From: Janibacter corallicola NBRC 107790
Lineage (GTDB): Bacteria > Actinomycetota > Actinomycetes > Actinomycetales > Dermatophilaceae
Assembly (NCBI RefSeq): GCF_001570965.1
Contig: NZ_BCSR01000008.1
Coordinates: forward strand, 1 to 64,000
Direction of reading: 5' to 3'
Length of the DNA: 64,000 nt
Under the pieces are notes generated by a model that was not told where the DNA came from, made no database searches, and saw nothing but the letters and a program-made list of their open reading frames with translations. Shown here piece by piece: positions 25,375 to 33,249 of this stretch (position 1 is its first letter; every line of letters begins with the position of its first letter). A program made the position numbers and the translations under genes.

Positions 25375-26043
25375 TCAGCCGGCCCTCAGCCGGTAGCCCA
25401 CGCCGCGGACGGTGAGGATGCGCTCGGACCCGATCTTCGAGCGCAGCGAGCGCACGAAGACGTCGACGACGTTCGAGCCGGGGTCGAAGTCCATGTCCCA
25501 GACCATCCCGAGCAGCTGCTCGCGGCTGAGCACCTGGTCCGCGTGCTCGACGAATGCCTCGAGCAGGGAGAACTCGCGGGCGGTGAGCTCGACCTCCCTG
25601 CCGGCCACCGTCGCGGTGCGGCGGCGCACGTCCAGGGTGAGGTCGCCGACGCCCAGCGTCTCCTCGGACGCGGGGGCGGCGCCCCCTTCGCGCAGGCGCA
25701 GCCGCACCCGGGCCAGCAGCTCGGCGAACTGGAAGGGCTTGGTCATGTAGTCGTTGGCCCCGCCCTCGAGGCCGCTCACGGTGTCCTCCACGCCGTCCCG
25801 GGCGGTGAGGATGATGACCGGGATGTCCACGCCGTCGCCGCGCAGCCGGCGCAGCACCTCGAAGCCGTCCAGCCCGGGCAGGCCGACGTCCAGGACGAGC
25901 AGGTCGAAGCCACCGGTGGAAGCCAGCGCCCAGGCCTCCCGACCGTGGGTGGTGACGGTGGTGCGGTAGCCGCCGGCGCGCAGGCCCTTGTCGATGAAGC
26001 TCGAGATCGCCTCATGGTCCTCCGCGATGAGGATGCTGCTCAT
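25375..26043 (-). CDS. OmpR/PhoB-family response regulator
   Basis: A 222-aa regulator. Receiver domain ~1-115: IAEDHEAI, the phospho-Asp in LLVLDVGLPGLDGFEVL near residue 51, and Lys in DYMTKPFQFAELL near 100. The winged-helix output domain is ~130-220 (LTAREFSLLEAFVEHADQVL, GSNVVDVFVRSLRSKIG, ILTVRGVGYRLRAG). It resembles MprA/TcrX-type actinobacterial regulators. ATG at 26043 overlaps the stop of the kinase gene by ATGA. The codons for REGGAAP hold CGAAGGGGG (25682-25690). Confidence 0.95.
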   Translation of the reverse strand: MSSILIAEDHEAISSFIDKGLRAGGYRTTVTTHGREAWALASTGGFDLLVLDVGLPGLDGFEVLRRLRGDGVDIPVIILTARDGVEDTVSGLEGGANDYMTKPFQFAELLARVRLRLREGGAAPASEETLGVGDLTLDVRRRTATVAGREVELTAREFSLLEAFVEHADQVLSREQLLGMVWDMDFDPGSNVVDVFVRSLRSKIGSERILTVRGVGYRLRAG

Positions 26044-27551
26044 GACACCTCCGGGATCGGCATGGTCTCCTCGCCCTCCTGCTCCCCCTGGTCGGTGACG
26101 TGGGGGACCAGGAGGGTGAAGACAGCACCCTGCCCCGCTTCGCCGCCCACGTCGACCCGACCGCCGTGCGCCTCCGCGATGGCCCGCACGATCGCCAGCC
26201 CCAGGCCGGCGCCCCGGTGGCGGGTGCCGTCCGGGTTCTCGCCGTGGGCGAAGCGCTCGAAGATCTGGTCCCGGTCGGCGACGGGGACGCCGGGACCGTC
26301 GTCCTCGATGCTGATCGCGAGCGCGGGCCCGATCCGGGGGTCCGTCACGAGGGCCGATCCCAGGGTGATCGCGCCACCGTCCTGCGTGTGCTGCACGGCG
26401 TTCTGCGCCAGCTGGAGCACCGCCTGGGTGATGCGCTGCGGGTCCAGCCGCGTCGTGCCCTCGGCGATCTCACGGATGCCCCAGCGCCGGTCGCCGAGGG
26501 CGCTGATGCGCGCGTCGAGACCGACGGTGAGGGCCGCGAGGTCGACGTCCTCGCTCATCCGCACGAAGTCGGGCCGGTCGGCCTTGGCGAGCGCGAGCAG
26601 GTCGGTGACGATCCGGCTCATCCGGTCCAGCTCCTGGCTCACGATCCGCATCGTCACGGCCCGCGACTCGGGGTCGTCGTCCATCAGCTCCAGGTGCCCC
26701 CGGATCACCGTGATCGGGGTCCGCAGCTCGTGGCCGGCGTCGTCGACGAAGCGCTGCTCCGCGCGGAAGGCCTCCTCGAGCCGGTCGAGCATCCGGTTGA
26801 AGGTGGTCGCCAGGCCCGAGACGTCGTCGTCCCCGACGTCGATGCGCCGGGTGAGGTCCTGCTCGGTGATCTCCGCGGCCGTCTCCTGGACCTGCCGAAC
26901 CGGACGCAGGATCCGCCCGGCGACCAGCCAGGAGACCACGCCCCCGAAGACCAGCGCCGCCAGCGAGATCAGCGCCAGGGTCTGCACGGTCTGGTCGACC
27001 CGCGCGGTCTCCTCGTCGGTGAACTGCGCGGCGATGAGCAGGGCGCTCTCGCCGCCGTCGACCTCGACGACGGAGCGGGCCCACCGCATCTCGCCGGCGG
27101 GGGTGTCCCGGGTTCCGCTCGTGTCCTTGGCCGCGGCACGCAGGAAGGCGCTGTCCGAGGCCACGTCGTAGCCCCCGTCGTCCACCTCCGGCGTGCCCGG
27201 GCCCGGTGAGTAGAAGACCCGACCGGAGGTGCCGACGTACCCGACGATGACCTCGCCGCGGGAGAGACGCTGCCGATCGAGGAAGACGTCGAGGAGGCGC
27301 TCGCTGGAGGTGAAGGGCTCCCCGGTCTCCGGGTCGATGCCTTCCTCGGTGAAGGTCTGGAACTCCCTGATCTCCTGGGAGACGGCGTCATTGGCCCGTT
27401 CGGCGACCTCGAGGTGCAGGGACTCGTGGACGATGACCACGACGCTGGCCAGGCTCACGAAGAGCACGAGCACCATCCACCCGACGATCGTCTCGCGGGC
27501 CAGGCGGGGACGCTTCCCGTGACCGGCCCCGGAGGGCTCAGTCGTCGTCAT
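26040..27551 (-). CDS. HAMP-domain sensor histidine kinase
   Basis: A membrane kinase of about 503 aa. TM1 is at ~18-45, followed by a periplasmic sensor domain of ~130 aa, TM2 (~VQTLALISLAALVFGGVVSWLVA) and a HAMP domain. HisKA has DDAGHELRTPITVIRGHLEL, and HATPase_c has QLAQNAVQHT and IEDDGPGVP. The start is ambiguous, because ATG codons recur in a run of ACG (Thr) codons. ATG 27551 (MTTTEPSG) is chosen over 27581, leaving a 14-base overlap with the preceding polyaspartate gene in another frame. Confidence 0.9.
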   Translation of the reverse strand: MTTTEPSGAGHGKRPRLARETIVGWMVLVLFVSLASVVVIVHESLHLEVAERANDAVSQEIREFQTFTEEGIDPETGEPFTSSERLLDVFLDRQRLSRGEVIVGYVGTSGRVFYSPGPGTPEVDDGGYDVASDSAFLRAAAKDTSGTRDTPAGEMRWARSVVEVDGGESALLIAAQFTDEETARVDQTVQTLALISLAALVFGGVVSWLVAGRILRPVRQVQETAAEITEQDLTRRIDVGDDDVSGLATTFNRMLDRLEEAFRAEQRFVDDAGHELRTPITVIRGHLELMDDDPESRAVTMRIVSQELDRMSRIVTDLLALAKADRPDFVRMSEDVDLAALTVGLDARISALGDRRWGIREIAEGTTRLDPQRITQAVLQLAQNAVQHTQDGGAITLGSALVTDPRIGPALAISIEDDGPGVPVADRDQIFERFAHGENPDGTRHRGAGLGLAIVRAIAEAHGGRVDVGGEAGQGAVFTLLVPHVTDQGEQEGEETMPIPEVS

Positions 27552-27966
27552 CGTCGTCCCGGTCGTCGTCGTCATCGTCATCGTCGTCGTCGTAGTCCGG
27601 CGGCGGGGAGACGGTTCGGCTGCTCCACTGCGGGTCGGGTGTGCTCGTGGGGCGCTTCGTGGGACGAGTGGACGTGCTGGAGGACGGCTCCGTCGTGGGC
27701 GACTCGGTGGAGCTGGGGGTCGGGCCGGACTCGGTCGGCTCCTGCGTGGACGACTCGGTCGGCTCCTGCGTGGACGAGCTCCCGGAGCCGGGGTCGCCGG
27801 AAGGGCCGATCGTCGAGGTGCTGCTCCCCGGGGTGAGCGTGACCCCGGGCTGCTGGACCGGCTCGGGGTCGGAGGGCGCGGCCAGGGCGCGGAAGCCCAG
27901 ACCCACGAGGAGGGGCACCGCGATCAGCACGACGAGCAGCAGCCCGCCACGGCTGAGGCGCCTCAC
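27538..27966 (-). CDS. Secreted or membrane-anchored Pro/Ser/Thr protein with polyaspartate tail
   Basis: A 142-aa protein. The N-terminus MRRLSRGGLLLVVLIAVPLLVGLGFRALAA is a signal peptide or anchor; ~30-115 is a low-complexity Ser/Thr/Pro/Glu linker; the tail is YD10-R-D6. A perfect 24-bp tandem duplication (27728-27751 and 27752-27775) doubles the TQEPTESS segment. GTG start. It heads the operon of the HAMP kinase and OmpR regulator, with its 3' end overlapping the kinase start. An extracytoplasmic acidic tail could bind divalent or cationic ligands and feed the kinase; this is a guess from position. Confidence 0.75.
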   Translation of the reverse strand: MRRLSRGGLLLVVLIAVPLLVGLGFRALAAPSDPEPVQQPGVTLTPGSSTSTIGPSGDPGSGSSSTQEPTESSTQEPTESGPTPSSTESPTTEPSSSTSTRPTKRPTSTPDPQWSSRTVSPPPDYDDDDDDDDDDRDDDDDD

Positions 27967-28007
27967 GGGAGCTCACCGTCCGGCGTGGCGACGGGGGTGG
28001 TCGACAT
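27963..28007 (-). CDS. Possible 14-codon leader peptide upstream of the polyaspartate gene
   Basis: ATG at 28007 opens MSTTPVATPDGELP and stops with a TGA that overlaps the GTG of the polyaspartate gene (GTGA). A purine-rich GAGAAAGGG lies just upstream, a better ribosome-binding site than the one available to the GTG itself. It may serve to couple translation. Very short, so coding status is unproven. Confidence 0.3.
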   Translation of the reverse strand: MSTTPVATPDGELP

Positions 28008-28074
28008 CGTGGCCCTTTCTCTTCGGGCAGGGGTTTCGTCCCAGACTAGGCAGCGGTGGTGAGCCGATCGTGAG

Positions 28075-28102
28075 CCGTGGATGAGGAATTCCTCATCCAC
28101 GG
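28075..28102. repeat. 28-bp perfect palindrome downstream of a hypothetical gene
   Basis: A perfect palindrome with half-site CCGTGGATGAGGAA (28075-28088), centred on the EcoRI-like GAATTC. It begins 1 bp after the stop of the hypothetical gene at 28104 and lies ~70 bp upstream of the leader of the two-component operon. As RNA it would be a 12-bp stem with an AATT loop (a terminator without a T-run). As DNA it could be an operator. Confidence 0.7.
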
Positions 28103-28103
28103 G

Positions 28104-28655
28104 TCAGCGGCCGAGGATCCGCCTCAGCCAGCGGGGACGGGTGCTGACCTGGACGAGCCCCGGCTCGTTCTCCGGCGTCGGGGCCTCCGGGTGCAGCGCC
28201 TCGATGAGGACCGCCGAACCCGGCGCGGGCCCGGACAGCGTGCTCGGGTCGATGCTCCACGCGGCAGCGGTGGCCAGAACGTCCGCCTCCGAGGTCTGCC
28301 CGCCCGTCGGCGGCTGGTCACTGCGCAGGCCCCCGCGCTCGGCGATGAGCCAGTGGTGGTCCTCCTGCGAGCTGGCGAAGGCCTGCACCTGCGTGCTCAT
28401 CATCGCCGAGAGCATCTCGACCCGCCGGCGCGAGAGGCCGGCGGCATCGCCCCCGACGACGAGGGTCCACCGGCCGTCGACCCCGGGCAGCGGCGGCAGC
28501 ACGGCCGTGGCGCCGGTGCCGGTGGCGCGGACCGCCTCCGCGACCTCGGCCACCCGCCCACCGGTCAACCCCAGCGCCTCGACGACCTCCGCCTGCGGCT
28601 TGCCGCGTACGGCGAGCCAGGCGCTCCCGGGGCCGAAGGGGACCAGCCCGCTCAC
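28104..28655 (-). CDS. Hypothetical protein, 183 aa
   Basis: No family recognised. It is soluble-looking, with an alpha/beta composition and segments VVEALGLTGGRVAEVAEAVRA and RWTLVVGGDAAGLSRRRVEML. The C-terminus is Arg-rich (RPRWLRRILGR). There is no signal peptide, membrane segment or metal-site motif. The ATG overlaps the stop of the GNAT gene (ATGA), so it is translated from the same message. The 28-bp palindrome follows its stop. Confidence 0.7.
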   Translation of the reverse strand: MSGLVPFGPGSAWLAVRGKPQAEVVEALGLTGGRVAEVAEAVRATGTGATAVLPPLPGVDGRWTLVVGGDAAGLSRRRVEMLSAMMSTQVQAFASSQEDHHWLIAERGGLRSDQPPTGGQTSEADVLATAAAWSIDPSTLSGPAPGSAVLIEALHPEAPTPENEPGLVQVSTRPRWLRRILGR

Positions 28656-29662
28656 AGCGCCCTGCTCATGATCACCCGGTCCCGGTCATCGCCCTCGGCC
28701 ACGCGCAGCGCCCCCGGGACGCGGCCGACCTCCTCGTAGCCGAAGCGGGCGTAGAAATCACCGACGCCCGTGCCGTCCCGCTGGTCCAGGACGGTCCGCT
28801 CGATGCCGCGCTCCCGGGCCGCCCGGTGCAGGCCGGCCATGAGCAGCCTCCCGTACCCGAGGCCGCGGCGGTCGGGGTCGGTCATGACGCGTTCGATGGA
28901 CGCGGTGTGGCCCTGCAGGTCACCCGTGCCCGGCACGAGGAACCCGAGGCCGAGCAGCTCGCCCTCCGGGGAGTTCAGCGAGACCCCGACGACCCGACCG
29001 GCGACCATCCGGTCGGCGTAGTCGTCGAGGACCGCCGAGACCCGACCCCGGCTCGTCCCGGGGCGGAAGCCGACCGCCCCGCCGCTGTCGTTGACCCGCA
29101 CCCACATGTCGAGGACCGCCTCGGCCGCCCGGGGCGGGACCCGGTCGACGACGCGGATGTACGGCAGCTCGAGGACCTGCCAGGTCTCCCCGTCGACGTC
29201 GTGGTCCTGGTCGGGCGCGTGCACGAGACCCGCGGAGGTGAGCAGCTCCCGGGTGGCGGAGTCCTCGGGCGCCACCCGCATCCGCACCGGCAGGTCGGGC
29301 AGCCACGCCAGGGCGTGTCCCATGGCGAGACGCAGCGCCCGGGCCATCCGCTCGGTCGAGGTCCCCACGACCGAGCGCGTGGTCAGCCGCACGAAGTCCC
29401 CGCGGTCCTGCAGGCCGACGAAGCCCACCGCCAGGCTGTCCCCCTGCCGCACGACCCAGGTGCCCCAACCGCGCTCCTCCCAGTGCGCGATCCAGTCCTG
29501 CACCACCTCGGCGGGGCGCTCGTGGGAGGCCGGCAGGTCGAGCAGCTCGGCGACGAGCGCGACCTCCTCCGGGGTCGCCGGGATCATCGTCAGGTCGTCC
29601 GCGGAGAGCTCGCGGGGGACGGGTCCCCCTTCGCCCTCGGCGGTGACGGGCTGGTGGTCCAT
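28652..29662 (-). CDS. Tandem GNAT-fold N-acetyltransferase
   Basis: A 336-aa protein with two GNAT-like halves. The N-terminal half (~20-170) is degenerate. The C-terminal half (~180-336) has the acetyl-CoA loop in TDPDRRGLGYGRLLMAGLHR (R/Q-x-x-G-x-G/A pattern) near residue 278 and ends with GDFYARFGYEEVGRVPGAL. This layout is common in actinobacterial mycothiol-synthase-like acetyltransferases, but the substrate is unknown. ATG at 29662. It is 48 bp from, and divergent to, the DUF3516 helicase. Confidence 0.87.
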   Translation of the reverse strand: MDHQPVTAEGEGGPVPRELSADDLTMIPATPEEVALVAELLDLPASHERPAEVVQDWIAHWEERGWGTWVVRQGDSLAVGFVGLQDRGDFVRLTTRSVVGTSTERMARALRLAMGHALAWLPDLPVRMRVAPEDSATRELLTSAGLVHAPDQDHDVDGETWQVLELPYIRVVDRVPPRAAEAVLDMWVRVNDSGGAVGFRPGTSRGRVSAVLDDYADRMVAGRVVGVSLNSPEGELLGLGFLVPGTGDLQGHTASIERVMTDPDRRGLGYGRLLMAGLHRAARERGIERTVLDQRDGTGVGDFYARFGYEEVGRVPGALRVAEGDDRDRVIMSRAL

Positions 29663-29710
29663 GCCCCAATGGTGCACCGGAGGTGCCCGTGCTGCCACGA
29701 TGTGGACACC

Positions 29711-32314
29711 ATGACCTCCTCCCCCGCCGCGCCGCCCACCGCCCTCACGATCCCCGAGGGGATGAGCCCGGAGGACCTCTACGAGCACTTCGCGCAGTGG
29801 GCGAGCGGGCGCGGCACCGAGCTCTACCCGCACCAGGAGGAGGCGCTGCTCGCCCTCCTCGGCGACGACCACGTCGTGCTCGCCACCCCGACCGGGTCCG
29901 GCAAGTCCCTCGTGGCCACCGGTGCCATCGCCCACGCCCTGGCCAAGGACGAGGTCGCCTTCTACACCGCCCCCATCAAGGCGCTCGTCAGCGAGAAGTT
30001 CTTCGACCTGTGCGCGATCTTCGGCGCCGAGAACGTCGGGATGCTCACCGGCGACGCCTCCGTCAACGCGGACGCCCCGATCATCGTGTGCACCGCGGAG
30101 GTGCTGGCCAACCTCGCGCTGCGCGAGGGCAGTGCCGCCGACGTCGGTCTCGTCGTCATGGACGAGTTCCACTACTACTCCGAGCCCGAGCGCGGCTGGG
30201 CCTGGCAGGTGCCGCTGCTGGAGCTGCCGCAGGCCCAGATGCTGCTCATGTCCGCCACCCTCGGCGACACCCGCGACATCGAGGAGGACCTCGCCGCGCG
30301 CAGCGACCGGGACGTCGTGCGCGTCGCGGACGCCGAGCGCCCCGTGCCGCTCACCTTCCGGTGGGTAATGACCCCGCTGCAGGAGACGATCGAGGAGACC
30401 CTCGAGTGGGGGCGCGCCCCGGTCTACGTCGTGCACCAGACCCAGGCGAAGGCGGCCGAGCACGCCCGCAGCCTGCAGACCACCAGGCTGCTGACGAAGG
30501 GAGAGAAGGCAGCCTTGGCCGACCGGCTGGCGGGCTTCCGCTTCTCCGCCGGCTTCGGCAAGACCCTCAGCGCCCTCCTCCGGCGCGGCATCGGGGTGCA
30601 CCACGCGGGGATGCTGCCGCGCTACCGGCGTCTCGTCGAGCAGCTCGCCCAGGCGGGGATGCTCAAGGTCATCTGCGGCACCGACACCCTCGGCGTCGGC
30701 ATCAACGTGCCGATCCGCACGGTGCTCTTCACCTCGCTGACGAAGTTCGACGGCCACCGCCACCGGGTGCTGCGGGTGCGCGAGTTCCTCCAGGTCGCCG
30801 GTCGTGCCGGCCGCGCCGGCTACGACACCGAGGGGTACGTCCTCGTCCAGGCGCCCGAGCACGTCATCGAGAACCACCGGGCCGAGGTCAAGGCCGGTGA
30901 CGACCCGAAGAAGCGCAAGAAGCTGCAGCGCAAGAAGCCGCCGGACGGGTTCATCGTCTGGACCGAGGACACCTTCACCAAGCTGACCACCGCCGAGCCG
31001 GAGAAGCTGCGCTCGCGGATGAAGGTCGACAACGCGATGATCCTGGGTGCCGTCGCCCGCCCCGGCGACGCGGTCCGCACCCTCTCGCGGCTGACCCGTG
31101 AGAACCACGAGGACGCCCGCAGCCGTGCCCGGCTCGCCCGCCGCGCCATCCGGCTGGGCCGCAGTCTGCTGGACTCCGGTGTGCTGCAACGGCTCCCGGA
31201 GCCGGACGAGACCGGGCGCACGGTCGCGCTGACGGTCGACCTGCCGCGGGACTTCGCGCTCAACCAGCCGCTGGCCCCCTTCGCGCTGGCGGCGCTGGAC
31301 CTGCTCGACCGGGAGGACCCCGGCTACGCGCTGGACCTGGTCTCCACGGTGGAGGCGGTGCTGGAGGCCCCCTTCGCCATCCTGCTGGCGCAGCAGCACG
31401 CCGCCCGCGGCGAGGCCATCGCGCAGCTGAAGGCCGACGGCGTCGAGTACGACGAGCGGATGCGCATCATCGACGAGATCACCTGGCCGCAGCCGCTCGC
31501 GGAGGAGCTGGAGGCGGCCTTCGAGACCTATCGGCAGACCCACCCGTGGCTGCCGGAGGAGGCCCTGACCCCCAAGTCGATCGTGCGGATGATGTGGGAG
31601 CAGGGGATGTCCTTCGCGGACTTCGTGCGGCTCTACCAGCTCGCCCCGCGGGAGGGCCTCGTGCTGCGCTACCTCTCCGACGCCTACCGGACGCTCACCC
31701 ACACGGTGCCCGAGGCCTACGCGAGCGAGGAGGTCGAGGCACTCACCGAGTGGCTCGGCGAGACCGTGCGCCAGACCGACTCCTCGCTGCTGGACGAGTG
31801 GGAGGCCCTCGCCGACCCCGACGGACACACCGCCGAACGGATCAGCAACCACGAGGCCACCGCTCCCCCACGCCCGCTGACCGCGAAGGCCGGCCCCTTC
31901 CGCGCGATGGTCCGCGGCGCCCTGTGGCAGCGGGTCGAGCTCGCCGCCCGGGACGACGTGGACCGGCTCGCCGCGCTCGAGGTCGCGGCGGCCGAGCTCG
32001 CCGACGACGGGCGCTCCCCGGTCATGGGGGCCGAGGACTGGGACGTCGCGCTCGGCGACTACTGGGAGGTCCACGACGAGATCGCCACCGACGCCGACGC
32101 CCGCGGGCCGCACCACCTGCACATCGAGGAGGCCCGCGGACCCGCGCCGGGTGGGCCCGAGGACGGGCCGGAGGTCCGGCTGTGGGAGGTCCGCCAGACC
32201 CTCGCCGACCCCGCCGGCGACCACGACTGGGTCATCGAGGCGCTCGTCGACCTCGACGCCTCCGACCGGGTGGGGGCCGCCGTCGTGCTGGCCACCGCGC
32301 TGCGCTCGCTCTGA
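29711..32314 (+). CDS. Ski2-like DEAD/DEAH helicase with DUF3516 C-terminus
   Basis: An 867-aa superfamily 2 helicase. Walker [17 protein letters not shown] lies near residue 62, a DEFH-type Walker B in VVMDEFHYYSEP near 155, SAT near 182, and motif VI in QVAGRAGRAGYDTEGYV near 365. The DUF3516 domain occupies the C-terminal ~450 residues, an arrangement characteristic of actinobacteria. Ski2-type enzymes unwind structured RNA. ATG at 29711 is the first with family similarity (IPEGMSPEDLYEHFAQWA). A DUF4031 gene starts 4 bp after its stop, so the two form an operon. Confidence 0.93.
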   Translation: MTSSPAAPPTALTIPEGMSPEDLYEHFAQWASGRGTELYPHQEEALLALLGDDHVVLATPTGSGKSLVATGAIAHALAKDEVAFYTAPIKALVSEKFFDLCAIFGAENVGMLTGDASVNADAPIIVCTAEVLANLALREGSAADVGLVVMDEFHYYSEPERGWAWQVPLLELPQAQMLLMSATLGDTRDIEEDLAARSDRDVVRVADAERPVPLTFRWVMTPLQETIEETLEWGRAPVYVVHQTQAKAAEHARSLQTTRLLTKGEKAALADRLAGFRFSAGFGKTLSALLRRGIGVHHAGMLPRYRRLVEQLAQAGMLKVICGTDTLGVGINVPIRTVLFTSLTKFDGHRHRVLRVREFLQVAGRAGRAGYDTEGYVLVQAPEHVIENHRAEVKAGDDPKKRKKLQRKKPPDGFIVWTEDTFTKLTTAEPEKLRSRMKVDNAMILGAVARPGDAVRTLSRLTRENHEDARSRARLARRAIRLGRSLLDSGVLQRLPEPDETGRTVALTVDLPRDFALNQPLAPFALAALDLLDREDPGYALDLVSTVEAVLEAPFAILLAQQHAARGEAIAQLKADGVEYDERMRIIDEITWPQPLAEELEAAFETYRQTHPWLPEEALTPKSIVRMMWEQGMSFADFVRLYQLAPREGLVLRYLSDAYRTLTHTVPEAYASEEVEALTEWLGETVRQTDSSLLDEWEALADPDGHTAERISNHEATAPPRPLTAKAGPFRAMVRGALWQRVELAARDDVDRLAALEVAAAELADDGRSPVMGAEDWDVALGDYWEVHDEIATDADARGPHHLHIEEARGPAPGGPEDGPEVRLWEVRQTLADPAGDHDWVIEALVDLDASDRVGAAVVLATALRSL

Positions 32315-32318
32315 CGCC

Positions 32319-32582
32319 ATGATCCTCATCGACCCGCCGACGTGGCCCGGATGGGGCCGGCACTGGAGCCACGTGGTCTCCGACGCCTCCCTCGAGGAGC
32401 TGCACGACTTCGCCGAACGGATCTCGCTGCCGCGCAGGCTCTTCGACGAGGACCACTACGACCTGCCCGAGGAGCGCTACGAGGAGGCGGTCGCCGCCGG
32501 CGCCCGGGAGGTCAGCGGGCGGGAGCTGATCCGCGCGCTCATCGCCAGCGGCCTGCGGGTCAGGCAGGCGGAGCGACGCTGA
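32319..32582 (+). CDS. DUF4031 domain protein
   Basis: An 87-aa protein matching DUF4031: MILIDPPTWPGWGRHWSHVVSD at the N-terminus, then LHDFAERISLPRRLFDEDHYDLPEERY and an Arg-rich end. The WPGHGRxWSHLxSD-type opening is diagnostic. Function unknown; the conserved His and acidic residues could form a small catalytic or metal site. It directly follows the DUF3516 helicase, and its last 23 bases overlap the convergent HD-domain gene. Confidence 0.88.
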   Translation: MILIDPPTWPGWGRHWSHVVSDASLEELHDFAERISLPRRLFDEDHYDLPEERYEEAVAAGAREVSGRELIRALIASGLRVRQAERR

Positions 32583-33231
32583 GCCGATCCAGCTCCCGGG
32601 CGAGGTTGGCCCGGGCGCGGGCGGTCCAGTGCTCGTGGGCGTGGTCGGTGCGGTAGAGCCGCTCCCGGCGGGCGAAGGGGGCCAGCACCTCGCTCCTGCC
32701 CCGCGCGAAGTCCTCCGCCGGGACCTGCCGGTACTCCAGCCGGACCTGGTGGCAGTAGGCGTCGAAGCGCTCGGTGCCTGCGGAGAGGATCCACAGGTCG
32801 GCGTCGTGGAAGGCATCGCCCATCGGATCCGGACCGGTACCGGAGGGCTCGTGGGTGGCCGACTCCCGGACCACCCGGGCGACGGCCGCGACCACGTCCG
32901 GCGGCAGGCCGATGCCCGGGAGGGTCTCCTCGGCCAGCCGGGCCGAGGCCTCCTCGGTCTCACCGGGGGGCGCGTGCACGTCGTAGACCGCGTCGTGGAA
33001 CCACGCCACGAGGTCGGCGACGGCGCCGGAGCCCTCCGGGAGGGCACCCCCTTCGCCCAGCTCGTCGAGGGCGGCGAGCACCTCCGCAAGGTGCACGACG
33101 TCGTGGTAGGAGCGGTGCGGCTCCAGCCACCGCTGCAGCAGGTCCTCCCCGAGCGCCACCGCCCCGGGTGCGAGCTCGACCGGGCACAACGGCACCACCA
33201 CGTCCCGCCAGCGGTCCACGAGGGTGTTCAC
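32560..33231 (-). CDS. HD-domain protein (predicted metal-dependent phosphohydrolase)
   Basis: A 223-aa protein: RSYHDVVHLAEVLAALDEL near residue 52 gives an early His, and VAWFHDAVYDV near 88 gives the His-Asp pair. DAFHDADLWILSA near 150 supplies further HD-type ligands. This pattern matches actinobacterial HD phosphohydrolases acting on nucleotides; substrate unknown. The GTG at 33231 leaves only 18 bp to the divergent permease ATG, so GTG at 33219 is a possible alternative. Its 3' end overlaps the DUF4031 gene convergently. Confidence 0.82.
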   Translation of the reverse strand: MNTLVDRWRDVVVPLCPVELAPGAVALGEDLLQRWLEPHRSYHDVVHLAEVLAALDELGEGGALPEGSGAVADLVAWFHDAVYDVHAPPGETEEASARLAEETLPGIGLPPDVVAAVARVVRESATHEPSGTGPDPMGDAFHDADLWILSAGTERFDAYCHQVRLEYRQVPAEDFARGRSEVLAPFARRERLYRTDHAHEHWTARARANLARELDRLSVAPPA

Positions 33232-33249
33232 ATGTGGGATTCTGCCGGA

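Noticed and set aside
27538-27600. Aspartate run taken as a frameshift or sequencing artefact
   Set aside because: The run uses mixed GAC/GAT codons and an internal Arg and ends in a proper stop. The signal peptide and linker upstream support a real secreted protein.
28652-32329. A 1225-aa minus-strand frame ending in the GNAT protein
   Set aside because: Only the last 336 codons match a family. The rest is antisense to the DUF3516 helicase, so the GNAT start was set at 29662.
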